Of a DNA stretch of 64,000 nt, positions 1-7,262 are shown piece after piece. The notes under the pieces are model-generated. The model made no database searches and was not told where the DNA came from. It saw only the letters and a list, made by a program, of their open reading frames with translations. The translations under genes and the position numbers were made by a program. The stretch's first letter is position 1, and each line of letters opens with the position of its first letter. The stretch spans positions 1 through 64,000 of the forward strand of contig NZ_AKJZ01000006.1 in the NCBI RefSeq assembly GCF_000282055.1. Reading direction: 5' to 3'. This stretch comes from Flavobacterium sp. CF136 (GTDB lineage: Bacteria > Bacteroidota > Bacteroidia > Flavobacteriales > Flavobacteriaceae).

Positions 1-60
1 AATTACACCCAACGGGTTAATATTTAAGTATATATTAATTCGTTGGAATTCAAAACAGGT

Positions 61-122
61 GTCAGGCTGAGCGGAGTCGAAGGCTTCTATATTACAAAAG
101 GCTTCGACTCCGCCAGCCAGAC
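61..122. repeat. Intergenic inverted repeat (GTCGAAGGCTTC family)
   Basis: The left arm reads GTCAGGCTGAGCGGAGTCGA and the right arm TCGACTCCGCCAGCCAGAC, so the element folds on itself around a short AT-rich loop. A closely related copy lies at 40580-40642. It ends just before the stop of the HD gene at 131 and may act as its transcription end, but it lacks a clean T-tract. Bases 1-60 hold no gene that I can see. Confidence 0.75.
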
Positions 123-130
123 AGCAAGTA

Positions 131-724
131 TTATTCATCCTTTAAAATTCCTTTTGTGACACTTTCATTTATTAAACCTTCAGCGTAATTCCATAGAGTT
201 GTTGAGCCTTCTTTTATAACGCTCTTTTTTTCGTAAACCTTTTTGTAGTTGACACCAAACTCCTTCCAGGTACCTCCTTCGTTGGATGTGTTTTGCAATA
301 ATGGTTCTAGCCTGTCCATCGATCTTGCGAATTTCGCTTCGTTGGTTTCACCCGCTTCAAATTCTTCCCAAATTGAAATCATGTTTTCTGCCTGCTTTTT
401 CGGAAGCAAGCCAAAAATACGATTCGCTGCTAATCGTTCTTCATCGGTATTTGAATGACTTTTTGCTGTATCATAAATAAAAACATCTCCTGCGTCGATT
501 TCTACAATATCATGTATTAGAACCATTTTTACTACTTTCAAAATATCAATCGGTTCATCTGAATGTTCTGCAAGGACAATCGCCATCAATGCTAAATGCC
601 AGCTGTGTTCAGCATCATTTTCATTTCGGTCGCTATTAAACAGTTTTGTTTTTCGCTGAATGTATTTTACTTTATCAATCTCTTTAATAAAAGCAATCTG
701 ATTCAATAAATCTTCTGTGTTCAT
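131..724 (-). CDS. HD-domain phosphohydrolase, YfbR/HDDC2-like 5'-deoxynucleotidase
   Basis: A 197-residue soluble protein with the HD metal-binding signature: His40 in EHSWHLA, His71-Asp72 in LIHDIVEIDAGD, and a late Asp in ARSMDRLEP. That order and spacing fit the YfbR/HDDC2 group, which dephosphorylates deoxynucleoside monophosphates in nucleotide salvage. Length is normal for the family. It is transcribed alone, divergent from the sulfur gene at 924. No TAnnTTTG element is obvious upstream. The exact substrate cannot be read from the sequence; another HD nucleotidase activity is possible. Confidence 0.8.
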   Translation of the reverse strand: MNTEDLLNQIAFIKEIDKVKYIQRKTKLFNSDRNENDAEHSWHLALMAIVLAEHSDEPIDILKVVKMVLIHDIVEIDAGDVFIYDTAKSHSNTDEERLAANRIFGLLPKKQAENMISIWEEFEAGETNEAKFARSMDRLEPLLQNTSNEGGTWKEFGVNYKKVYEKKSVIKEGSTTLWNYAEGLINESVTKGILKDE

Positions 725-889
725 ATAAGTGTATTAGTCGTAATCCTGTAAAATTACAAAATGCTTTATCGGTAATCAAATTGTGTTTCCTTTGATTTAT
801 TATTTTAAACCATTTTATTTTTTAATTGTTTTTTCCAAAAAAGTCAAATTTCTGTAACATTAGTCACTTACATTCCCAAAAAACAAGTT

Positions 890-897
890 TACCTTTG
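890..897 (+). promoter_or_regulatory. -7 promoter element TACCTTTG for the sulfur operon
   Basis: TACCTTTG matches the Bacteroidetes -7 consensus TAnnTTTG exactly and sits 26 bases before the ATG at 924. Because the element covers a GTG at 897 that could extend the reading frame upstream, it argues that translation begins at 924. No clear -33 TTG is seen. Confidence 0.6.
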
Positions 898-923
898 TGA
901 AACATTATTTTAGATTCCAAATC

Positions 924-2339
924 ATGAAAATTGAACAAATTTACACCGGATGTTTAGCCCAGGGTGCCTACTATATTACTTCAAATGGCGAAGCTGCGAT
1001 TATTGATCCGTTGAGGGAAATTCAGCCTTATTTAGATCGTTTGGAACGCGACGGAGTACAATTGAAATATATTTTTGAAACTCATTTTCACGCTGATTTT
1101 GTTTCAGGTCATATCGATCTGAGCAAAGAAACACTAGCCCCAATTGTCTATGGACCTAATGCAGCTCCGGAATTTGATTGTATTGTTGCCAAAGACGGAC
1201 AAGTGTTTAAAGTTGGGAATATTTCGATAAAAGCTTTGCATACTCCTGGACATACCATGGAAAGCACCACTTATTTATTGATAGACGAAAACGGAAAAGA
1301 TCATGCTATTTTTTCCGGAGACACTTTGTTTATTGGCGATGTCGGCCGACCGGATTTGGCACAAAAAGCAGCTTCGATGACCCAAGACCAATTAGCAGGG
1401 ATTTTATTTCATTCGTTAAGAGACAAAATCATGACTTTGGCTGATGATGTAATTGTTTATCCTGCACATGGAGCCGGAAGTGCCTGCGGAAAAAACATGA
1501 GCAAAGAAACCGTTTCCACAATTGGGAACCAAAAAGCAACGAATTATGCTTTGCGTGCAAATATGACAGAAGCCGAATTTATCACTGAAGTAACCGACGG
1601 ATTATTACCTCCCCCAGCCTATTTCAGCATGAATGTAGCCATGAATAAAGGCGGATACGAAAGTTTCGAATCGGTTTTGCATAACGGAATGAAAGCCATA
1701 AAAGCGGAAGATTTTGAAGCTGTAGCCGAAGAAACCGGTGCCCTGGTTCTCGATACACGCAATGCTGCTGATTTCAGCAAAGGATTTATTCCGCAGTCAA
1801 TTAATATCGGAATCAACGGTGATTTTGCACCTTGGGTTGGAACTTTAATTGCAAATGTAAAACAGCCTATTATATTGATTACTGAAATTGGCATGGAAGA
1901 AGAAACCGTTACGCGCTTAAGCCGTGTGGGTTTTGATACAATCATAGGTCATCTTGACGGCGGTTTTGAAGCCTGGCAAAAAGCAGGTTTCGAAGTTGAT
2001 AGTGTTAACCGAATTACTGCTGAACAATTTGCAAATGAATTTAAAATTGCAGAAGATAAAATAATCGATATTCGCAAAGAAACAGAATACGCTGCAGAAC
2101 ATATTGAAGACGCTTACAGCAAACCCCTTGCTTATATTAATGACTGGGTAAAAGATATTAATCCGAATGAGCATTTTTATCTGCATTGCGCAGGAGGATA
2201 TCGCAGTATGATCGCAGCTTCTATTTTGCAGGCACGTGGTTTTAGAAATTTTACGGAAATTGAAGGCGGTTTTGGAGCTATTTCTAAAACAGATATTCCA
2301 AAATCTGATTTTGTTTGCCAGAGTAAGGTTTTAAAATAA
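924..2339 (+). CDS. Metallo-beta-lactamase fold / double rhodanese sulfur-transfer protein
   Basis: 471 residues from the ATG at 924. Residues 1-~245 are an ETHE1/persulfide-dioxygenase-like metallo-beta-lactamase domain: H54-x-H56-x-D58-H, HTPGHTMES, FSGDTLFIGDVGRPDL and the YPAHGAGSACGK segment. Two rhodanese domains follow. The first (about 265-360) has no Cys where the catalytic one should be (ILITEIGMEEE), so it is probably inactive. The second has LHCAGGYRS with Cys422. The family oxidises or transfers persulfide sulfur in sulfide detoxification. The two YeeE/YedE genes downstream on the same strand strengthen a sulfane-sulfur or thiosulfate role. The GTG at 897 is rejected as start because it lies in the promoter. 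Confidence 0.88.
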   Translation: MKIEQIYTGCLAQGAYYITSNGEAAIIDPLREIQPYLDRLERDGVQLKYIFETHFHADFVSGHIDLSKETLAPIVYGPNAAPEFDCIVAKDGQVFKVGNISIKALHTPGHTMESTTYLLIDENGKDHAIFSGDTLFIGDVGRPDLAQKAASMTQDQLAGILFHSLRDKIMTLADDVIVYPAHGAGSACGKNMSKETVSTIGNQKATNYALRANMTEAEFITEVTDGLLPPPAYFSMNVAMNKGGYESFESVLHNGMKAIKAEDFEAVAEETGALVLDTRNAADFSKGFIPQSINIGINGDFAPWVGTLIANVKQPIILITEIGMEEETVTRLSRVGFDTIIGHLDGGFEAWQKAGFEVDSVNRITAEQFANEFKIAEDKIIDIRKETEYAAEHIEDAYSKPLAYINDWVKDINPNEHFYLHCAGGYRSMIAASILQARGFRNFTEIEGGFGAISKTDIPKSDFVCQSKVLK

Positions 2340-2340
2340 A

Positions 2341-2420
2341 AGAAGTAACAAAGTTACAGAGTTACAAAGCAACAAAGGTTTTAGCCTTTGAATCTTTGAT
2401 ACTTTGCAACTTAGAACCTA
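2341..2420. repeat. Low-complexity intergenic repeat (CAAAGG/CCTTTG family)
   Basis: This spacer between the rhodanese and YeeE genes is built from variants of ACAAAGTTACAAAGCAAC followed by ACTTTGCAACTTAGAACC. It contains the hairpin CAAAGG-ttttag-CCTTTG. Related spacers occur at 9329, 9811, 25100, 27682, 33886, 34131, 41276 and 41730. Confidence 0.6.
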
Positions 2421-2433
2421 AAAAATAAAAATT

Positions 2434-3003
2434 ATGAGTCTACTGGAAATTATAAAAGAACCATGGCCTTGGTACGTTTCAGGCCCTTTAATTGGATTAA
2501 CTGTTCCTATATTATTAATTATAGGAAATAAATCATTCGGAATCAGTTCGTCTTTGCGACATATTTGTGCCGCCTGCATTCCTGCGAATATTTCTTTCTT
2601 TAAATATGACTGGAAAAAAGAAAGCTGGAATTTATTCTTTGTTTTCGGAATTTTCCTTGGCGGAATCATTGCTACTTATTTTTTAGCGAATCCAAATCCG
2701 GTAGAAATTACTGCTAAACTTTCAGAGCAATTAGCGACTTACGGAATCACCGATCATTCGGGATTATTACCAAAAGAACTTTTTTCGTGGGAAAGTCTTT
2801 TTACACTTCGTGGATTTATCATGATTGTGGTTGGTGGATTTTTAGTTGGTTTCGGAACCCGTTATGCGGGTGGATGTACGAGCGGACATGCCATTATGGG
2901 AATTTCAAACTTGCAATGGCCTTCTTTGGTAGCAACAATCTGTTTTATGATTGGCGGTTTTATTATGGCTAATTTGATTTTACCTTATATTCTTTCACTT
3001 TAA
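2434..3003 (+). CDS. YeeE/YedE family sulfur transporter, first half
   Basis: A 189-residue hydrophobic membrane protein with several predicted transmembrane segments. It carries the conserved Cys motif of the YeeE/YedE (thiosulfate/sulfur transport) family, seen as YAGGCTSGHAIMG near residue 150. Full-length members are about twice this size, so this gene and the next appear to form a two-subunit version. It lies about 95 bp after the metallo-beta-lactamase/rhodanese gene and 10 bp before the partner. Likely role: import or export of a sulfane-sulfur compound such as thiosulfate across the inner membrane, feeding the enzyme upstream. The substrate is inferred, not shown. Confidence 0.82.
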   Translation: MSLLEIIKEPWPWYVSGPLIGLTVPILLIIGNKSFGISSSLRHICAACIPANISFFKYDWKKESWNLFFVFGIFLGGIIATYFLANPNPVEITAKLSEQLATYGITDHSGLLPKELFSWESLFTLRGFIMIVVGGFLVGFGTRYAGGCTSGHAIMGISNLQWPSLVATICFMIGGFIMANLILPYILSL

Positions 3004-3013
3004 AATTTCAAAA

Positions 3014-3493
3014 ATGAATAATTTAGAAAATAAAAATACAGACACTGAAGGAATCAACGGAAGTCAATTGAAAGATTCAGGATTTGCAAACTTAAAGTTC
3101 CTTATAGTAGGAATCTTTTTTGGAATTGTATTCGTAAAAGCAGAAATCATTAGTTGGTTCCGTATTCAGGAAATGTTTCAATTACAATCCTTCTTTATGT
3201 ATGGCGTAATCGGAAGCGCGGTTGTTGTTGGCATTATATCAATCTGGCTGATTAAAAAATTCGATATTAAAACCATTCAGGGCGAAAAAATAGAAATTCA
3301 GCCAAAGACTTTTAATAAAGGACAAATTTACGGCGGATTATTATTTGGTTTTGGCTGGGCTATTACCGGGGCTTGCCCTGGTCCTCTTTTTGCACAAATT
3401 GGTACAGGAGTTACTGTAATTGTGGTAACTTTAATCAGTGCTATATTAGGAACCTGGGTTTATGGGTTCTTTAAAGATAAACTTCCTCATTAA
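3014..3493 (+). CDS. YeeE/YedE family sulfur transporter, second half (DUF6691-like)
   Basis: A 159-residue membrane protein with about four hydrophobic segments and the second conserved Cys motif of the fold, GWAITGACPGPLFAQIG, near residue 120. Together with the preceding gene it should reconstitute the pair of Cys-lined half-channels found in full-length YeeE/TsuA. The first 25 residues are polar and cytoplasmic-looking. It is the last gene of the sulfur operon; a strong hairpin follows at 3516. Confidence 0.82.
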   Translation: MNNLENKNTDTEGINGSQLKDSGFANLKFLIVGIFFGIVFVKAEIISWFRIQEMFQLQSFFMYGVIGSAVVVGIISIWLIKKFDIKTIQGEKIEIQPKTFNKGQIYGGLLFGFGWAITGACPGPLFAQIGTGVTVIVVTLISAILGTWVYGFFKDKLPH

Positions 3494-3515
3494 TATATAT
3501 TCCTATATTCCTCTC

Positions 3516-3548
3516 AAACCTAACAGTTTTTAAAAACCTGTTAGGTTT
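3516..3548 (+). terminator. Hairpin terminator after the sulfur operon
   Basis: A perfect 11-bp stem, AAACCTAACAG paired with CTGTTAGGTTT, encloses an 11-base loop and starts 22 bases after the stop codon. The downstream T-run is short (ACTTTT), so it may also serve as a repeat or a transcript-stabilising end. Confidence 0.7.
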
Positions 3549-3690
3549 ACTTTTGGTACATTTTTTAAACAATCGTTAAATATCATTAAAACAATATTTT
3601 AAATTAAGAAATTATATTTACTTTTATACTAATTACATAGGGTTTGTATAATTTAAAATTTACTTTAATTGAATTAACAAAAAATTAACG

Positions 3691-3740
3691 ATACATTTGT
3701 ATATACAAATATTAAAAGTTATACATTTGTATATACAAAT
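3691..3740 (+). promoter_or_regulatory. Twin palindromic operators overlapping two -7 elements
   Basis: The 16-bp perfect palindrome ATTTGTATATACAAAT occurs at 3695-3710 and again at 3725-3740, exactly 30 bp apart. Each is preceded by ATAC, so that TACATTTG, a TAnnTTTG -7 element, overlaps its left arm (3692-3699 and 3722-3729). The MarR gene begins 15 bases later. This layout fits autorepression by the MarR protein of the MarR-nitroreductase-YceI unit. Confidence 0.75.
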
Positions 3741-3755
3741 TATACACTTACGATT

Positions 3756-4217
3756 ATGACAATTGAGGAAGTTATAAAAAGTACTGTTAAGATGGATAAT
3801 GCAAAAAAAGTTATTCTGAATATCATGTACACGCAAAATGTGATTCAGGATCATTTCAACGAGTTGATAAAACCGTATGATTTATCCGGAGAGCAATATA
3901 ATGTGCTGCGTATATTGAGAGGACAAAAAGGAAATCCTGCCAATATGTGTGTGATACAGGAGCGTATGCTGGCCAAAACTAGCAACACCACCCGATTAGT
4001 TGACAAACTATTGTTGAAAGATTATGTTACCAGAAATGTTTGTCCGGGTAATCGACGAAAAATAGAGGTTTTGATAACCCAAAAAGGATTAGATGTTTTA
4101 AAAGAATTAGACCCGAAGGTAGATGAGCATGAGCGTTCATTTGCTGCCAATATAAGCCCTGAAGAATTAGAATTATTAAATGAATTATTAGAAAAATACA
4201 GAACCCAACAAAATTAA
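3756..4217 (+). CDS. MarR family transcriptional regulator
   Basis: 153 residues, normal for MarR proteins. The winged helix-turn-helix is visible around residues 45-110 (LRILRGQKGNPANMCVIQERMLAKTSNTTRLVDKLL, then the wing RRKIEVLITQKG). Cys residues sit at the start of the recognition region (NMCVI) and just before the wing (NVCPGN); they could be redox-sensitive, but this is only a possibility. The gene ends 4 bp before the nitroreductase gene and is probably co-transcribed with it. Twin palindromes immediately upstream are the likely operators. The inducer is unknown. Confidence 0.9.
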   Translation: MTIEEVIKSTVKMDNAKKVILNIMYTQNVIQDHFNELIKPYDLSGEQYNVLRILRGQKGNPANMCVIQERMLAKTSNTTRLVDKLLLKDYVTRNVCPGNRRKIEVLITQKGLDVLKELDPKVDEHERSFAANISPEELELLNELLEKYRTQQN

Positions 4218-4221
4218 CATT

Positions 4222-4854
4222 ATGAGTACATTATTAGATAATCTAAATTGGAGATATGCAACTAAAAAATATGATGCAGCAAAAAAAGTCTCTACAACAG
4301 ATTTAAACACTTTAAAAGAAGCAGTTAGACTTAGTGCCTCTTCATACGGATTGCAACCATACAAAATTGTTATTGTTGAAAATCCTGAATTGAGAGAACA
4401 ATTAAAAGGAGCTGCCTACGGACAAACTCCAATTACAGATGCTTCTCACTTATTTATTTTTGCAAACGATCTTAATCTTGATGCAAAATCTGTTGAGACT
4501 TACATCAACAACATCAGCGAAACAAGAGGTGTTCCTGTTGATGCGTTAGGCGGATACAGCGACATGATGAACGGTGTAATTAATAGTTTATCAGGCGATG
4601 CTAAAAATAACTGGACTGCAAAACAAACTTATATTGCTTTAGGAAACTTATTAAGTGCTGCTGCCGAACTAAAAATCGATGCAACTCCAATGGAAGGTTT
4701 TAATCCTGCTGCATTCAATGAAATTTTAGGTTTCGACAAACTAGGTTTGAATGCTTCGGTAGTTGCAGCTATAGGTTACAGACATAATGAAGATGACACG
4801 CAACATTACAAAAAAGTCAGAAAATCTCAGGAAGAATTATTTATCACATTATAA
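4222..4854 (+). CDS. NAD(P)H-dependent oxidoreductase, nitroreductase family
   Basis: 210 residues of the FMN nitroreductase fold. The N-terminal RYATKKYD motif and the SASSYGLQPYKIVIVEN segment match the FMN-binding part of NfsB/YodC-type enzymes. ALGNLLSAAAELKIDATPMEGF is the conserved C-terminal half. These enzymes reduce quinones, nitro-compounds or other electrophiles with NAD(P)H in the cytoplasm. It sits 4 bp after marR, which suggests induction by the compound sensed by that repressor. Confidence 0.9.
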   Translation: MSTLLDNLNWRYATKKYDAAKKVSTTDLNTLKEAVRLSASSYGLQPYKIVIVENPELREQLKGAAYGQTPITDASHLFIFANDLNLDAKSVETYINNISETRGVPVDALGGYSDMMNGVINSLSGDAKNNWTAKQTYIALGNLLSAAAELKIDATPMEGFNPAAFNEILGFDKLGLNASVVAAIGYRHNEDDTQHYKKVRKSQEELFITL

Positions 4855-4883
4855 TTAATAATAATCAAAATCAATTTTACAAC

Positions 4884-5453
4884 ATGAAAAATTTAAAAAC
4901 AATTGCAATAGCATTATTCGTAGCAGCAGCTGGTATTTCGGTAAACGCACAGACTAAAACAATCGACGTAAAGTCAAGTACTATCAAATGGGTAGGTAAA
5001 AAAGTAACCGGAGAACACTCAGGAACTGTAAACTTTAAAGACGGAGCTGTAATTTTCAAAGGGAAAAAATTAGCTGGTGGAAGTTTCACAGTTGATATGA
5101 CTTCTTTAACTTCAACTGATTTAACGGGAGAATACCAAGGAAAATTGAACGGTCACTTAAAAGCTGATGATTTCTTCGGAACTGATAAATTCCCAACTTC
5201 AAAATTAGTTTTCAAAAAAATTGGTACTACTAAAACAGCTAATGTTTATGCAGTAACTGCTGATTTAACTATTAAAGGAATCACTAAACCGGTAACTTTT
5301 GACCTTACTGTAAATAAAGGTACAGCTACAACTGCATTCAAAGTTGACAGAACTAAATATGATATTAAATATGGTTCAGGAAATTTCTTTGAAGGTTTAG
5401 GAGACAAAACTATCAATGACGAATTTGAATTAGCAGTTGCTTTAAAATTCTAA
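4884..5453 (+). CDS. YceI family periplasmic lipid-binding-like protein
   Basis: 189 residues. Residues 1-22 are a signal peptide ending in VNAQ. The mature part is a YceI lipocalin-like barrel: the domain begins IDVKSSTIKWVGKKVTGEHSGTV and contains TSLTSTDL, HLKADDFFGTDKFPTSKL and DLTIKGITKPVTFDLTV. YceI proteins bind polyprenoid or amphiphilic molecules in the periplasm. It is 29 bp behind the nitroreductase gene and closes the MarR unit, with a strong terminator downstream. Ligand unknown. Confidence 0.9.
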   Translation: MKNLKTIAIALFVAAAGISVNAQTKTIDVKSSTIKWVGKKVTGEHSGTVNFKDGAVIFKGKKLAGGSFTVDMTSLTSTDLTGEYQGKLNGHLKADDFFGTDKFPTSKLVFKKIGTTKTANVYAVTADLTIKGITKPVTFDLTVNKGTATTAFKVDRTKYDIKYGSGNFFEGLGDKTINDEFELAVALKF

Positions 5454-5472
5454 ATTTCACTTACTGATTCAG

Positions 5473-5511
5473 GAAACCCCAACAATTTAAATTGTTGGGG
5501 TTTCTTTTTTT
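5473..5511 (+). terminator. Rho-independent terminator after yceI
   Basis: A 16-bp arm GAAACCCCAACAATTT is followed directly by its exact reverse complement and then by T6-7. This is a strong intrinsic terminator 20 bases after the yceI stop codon. Confidence 0.93.
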
Positions 5512-5685
5512 AATGATGCATCAACTAAAGATGCTATAATTCTGATAAAACACAAAATAGTAACATTCTTAAAGTTGTACTAACACTTTCATAATATAAC
5601 AGAATGTTTTGATTAACATTCGGCTTCTAATTTTGGCTTATTAAAAAACAATAATAATCAAAAACTGGAAATCAAAATTATAGTT

Positions 5686-6963
5686 ATGAAAACAAAAATA
5701 CGAATTGCAATTATAACAATTCTCAGCGGTTTTTCTCTTCAGGCACAACAAGCAAAAGGCATTATAGGAACATCTAACTGGATGAACAACTGGACAACTT
5801 TTAAACCAGCCAGTATCGAATACAACGAAGCTTCGAACATTATTGCCGGAACCATAGATAAAGATACCAAACTATATAAACGTAATACTTATCAACTTGT
5901 CGGTGTTGTATATGTAACCAACAATGCAGTATTGACTATCGAACCCGGAACAGTCATTCGAGGTGATGATAAAACCTGTGGTACCCTGGTAATTACAAAT
6001 GGTGCAAAAATCATGGCCGAAGGTTTAGAAACCGATCCTATAGTTTTTACCTCTGATAAAGGAACTACGGAAAGAAAACCGGGCGATTGGGGCGGAATTA
6101 TTATTCTTGGAAAAGCTCCTATCAATAAATTAGGGGGTATTTCTACTTTGCCTTTTGACTTAGACCCAACACTAAATCATTATGGCGGTCAAGATGCAGA
6201 AGATAATTCAGGGATTCTAAAATATGTAAGAATTGAATATTCAGGCAGAAAATTAAGCGCCCTAAAAGAACTAAACGGACTTTCGCTGGCAGGTGTTGGT
6301 CATAAAACAGTTTTAAGCAATATTCAAATCAGTTATTCAAATGACGATTCTTTCGAATGTTATGGTGGTAATTTGAATATGAACAACTTAGTTTCATATC
6401 GAACTACAGATGATGATTTTGATTTTACGCAGGGAGCACAAATTAATATTAGCAACAGCATTGCGATTCGCCATCCTTTCTCATCAGACATTTCAGGATC
6501 AAGATGTTTTGAAGCAGATTCGTATGATAAAATCGAAAATACGGATATGACCAAGAAAATGACGAAAATAAATGCCAACAATATTACCCTGGTAAATATG
6601 GAAGAAAACAATCAGGGATTGGTTCGTGAATCTGTTCATATTAGAGAAAATACTTATTTTAATTTAACCAACAGTATTGTTTCAGGATTCACTCCTTTCA
6701 TTATTTTGGAAGAAAATATAGGAAATGGCGAAGTTAATTTATCTAAAATTTCATTAAATAATATCATTATTAATAACTGTAATGGCGGAATTTTAAGCGA
6801 ATCTTCAAGCAATGATACCGTAATTCAAAATTGGTACAGCAAAGCCGAATTTGGATTAGAATTTACAAAAACCAAAAACAGTGAATTGTTTGCAATGCCT
6901 AATATAAAAGGAAGTCCAGACTTTAGAATGAAAGTTAACAATACAATTGCAATTGGAAATTAA
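5686..6963 (+). CDS. Secreted protein, probably right-handed beta-helix; function unknown
   Basis: 425 residues with an N-terminal signal peptide (about 1-20, ending LQAQ). The body is rich in short strands with regular Asn, Gly and Asp turns. It includes YVTNNAVLTIEPGTVIRG, LVITNGAKIMAEG, PIVFTSDKG and GDWGGIIILGKAPIN, a pattern found in Bacteroidetes secreted or surface proteins with parallel beta-helix folds. No catalytic motif, lipobox or T9SS C-terminal domain is visible, and the chain ends RMKVNNTIAIGN. It stands alone between the yceI terminator and the trp promoter. I do not recognise a function. Confidence 0.75.
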   Translation: MKTKIRIAIITILSGFSLQAQQAKGIIGTSNWMNNWTTFKPASIEYNEASNIIAGTIDKDTKLYKRNTYQLVGVVYVTNNAVLTIEPGTVIRGDDKTCGTLVITNGAKIMAEGLETDPIVFTSDKGTTERKPGDWGGIIILGKAPINKLGGISTLPFDLDPTLNHYGGQDAEDNSGILKYVRIEYSGRKLSALKELNGLSLAGVGHKTVLSNIQISYSNDDSFECYGGNLNMNNLVSYRTTDDDFDFTQGAQINISNSIAIRHPFSSDISGSRCFEADSYDKIENTDMTKKMTKINANNITLVNMEENNQGLVRESVHIRENTYFNLTNSIVSGFTPFIILEENIGNGEVNLSKISLNNIIINNCNGGILSESSSNDTVIQNWYSKAEFGLEFTKTKNSELFAMPNIKGSPDFRMKVNNTIAIGN

Positions 6964-7061
6964 GGATTTAAAAACACCCTATTTTTTTGAAATTTAACAA
7001 ATTTATAAATTAAGAAAAGATTTTTTTGAGTTTTTATATCTCGTAATCCAAATTACATTTA

Positions 7062-7069
7062 TATATTTG
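7062..7069 (+). promoter_or_regulatory. -7 element TATATTTG of the trp operon promoter
   Basis: TATATTTG is an exact TAnnTTTG match 17 bases before the trp leader ORF. A transcript starting a few bases downstream would carry the leader peptide and attenuator. No convincing -33 element is visible at normal spacing. Confidence 0.6.
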
Positions 7070-7086
7070 TGACATCAAAATAAGAT

Positions 7087-7143
7087 ATGAAAACAACAAT
7101 GAACAATACTTGGTGGTGGAAGAATTTACGTCAGACGTCGTGA
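7087..7143 (+). CDS. trpL: trp operon leader peptide (18 residues, three consecutive Trp)
   Basis: A short ORF from ATG to TGA encodes MKTTMNNTWWWKNLRQTS. Three consecutive Trp codons (7111-7119), placed between a -7 promoter element and a terminator hairpin just ahead of trpE, are the hallmark of ribosome-mediated attenuation. When charged tRNA-Trp is scarce the ribosome should stall here. The last codons and stop lie inside a segment (7137-7143) able to pair with the terminator loop and 3' arm. Comparable Bacteroidetes trp leader RNAs have been described from comparative genomics (the Bacteroid-trp motif). Confidence 0.9.
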   Translation: MKTTMNNTWWWKNLRQTS

Positions 7144-7182
7144 ACAAAGCTTCCTGTAGTATTGTAAAACTATAAATATAAA

Positions 7183-7213
7183 AGGCTTGTCATCACGACA
7201 AGTCTTTTTTTTT
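7183..7213 (+). terminator. trp attenuator: terminator hairpin with competing antiterminator
   Basis: Terminator: AGGCTTGTC (7183-7191), loop ATCAC, GACAAGTCT (7197-7205), then a run of T to 7213; one G-U pair lies in the stem. Antiterminator: GTCGTGA at 7137-7143, which includes the leader stop codon, is the exact complement of TCACGAC at 7193-7199. After a small internal loop, AAGC (7147-7150) pairs with GCTT (7185-7188). A ribosome at the stop codon would hide 7137-7143 and let the terminator form. A ribosome stalled at the Trp codons would leave it free and allow readthrough into trpE. Confidence 0.88.
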
Positions 7214-7262
7214 GGTCAAAATCGAAAGTGAAAAAATATTAAAAACTATAAATCTAAATACA

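Noticed and set aside
897..923. GTG at 897 as start of the metallo-beta-lactamase/rhodanese gene
   Set aside because: It overlaps the G of the TACCTTTG promoter element, so it would not be transcribed as part of the leader. The ATG at 924 begins the conserved sequence.
2341..2433. Riboswitch or small RNA upstream of the YeeE genes
   Set aside because: The sequence is the CAAAGG/CCTTTG spacer repeat found at many unrelated sites, with no specific ligand-type structure.
7212..7262. TTG at 7212 as trpE start
   Set aside because: It is inside the T-run of the attenuator terminator, and the extra 17 residues do not look like a TrpE N-terminus.
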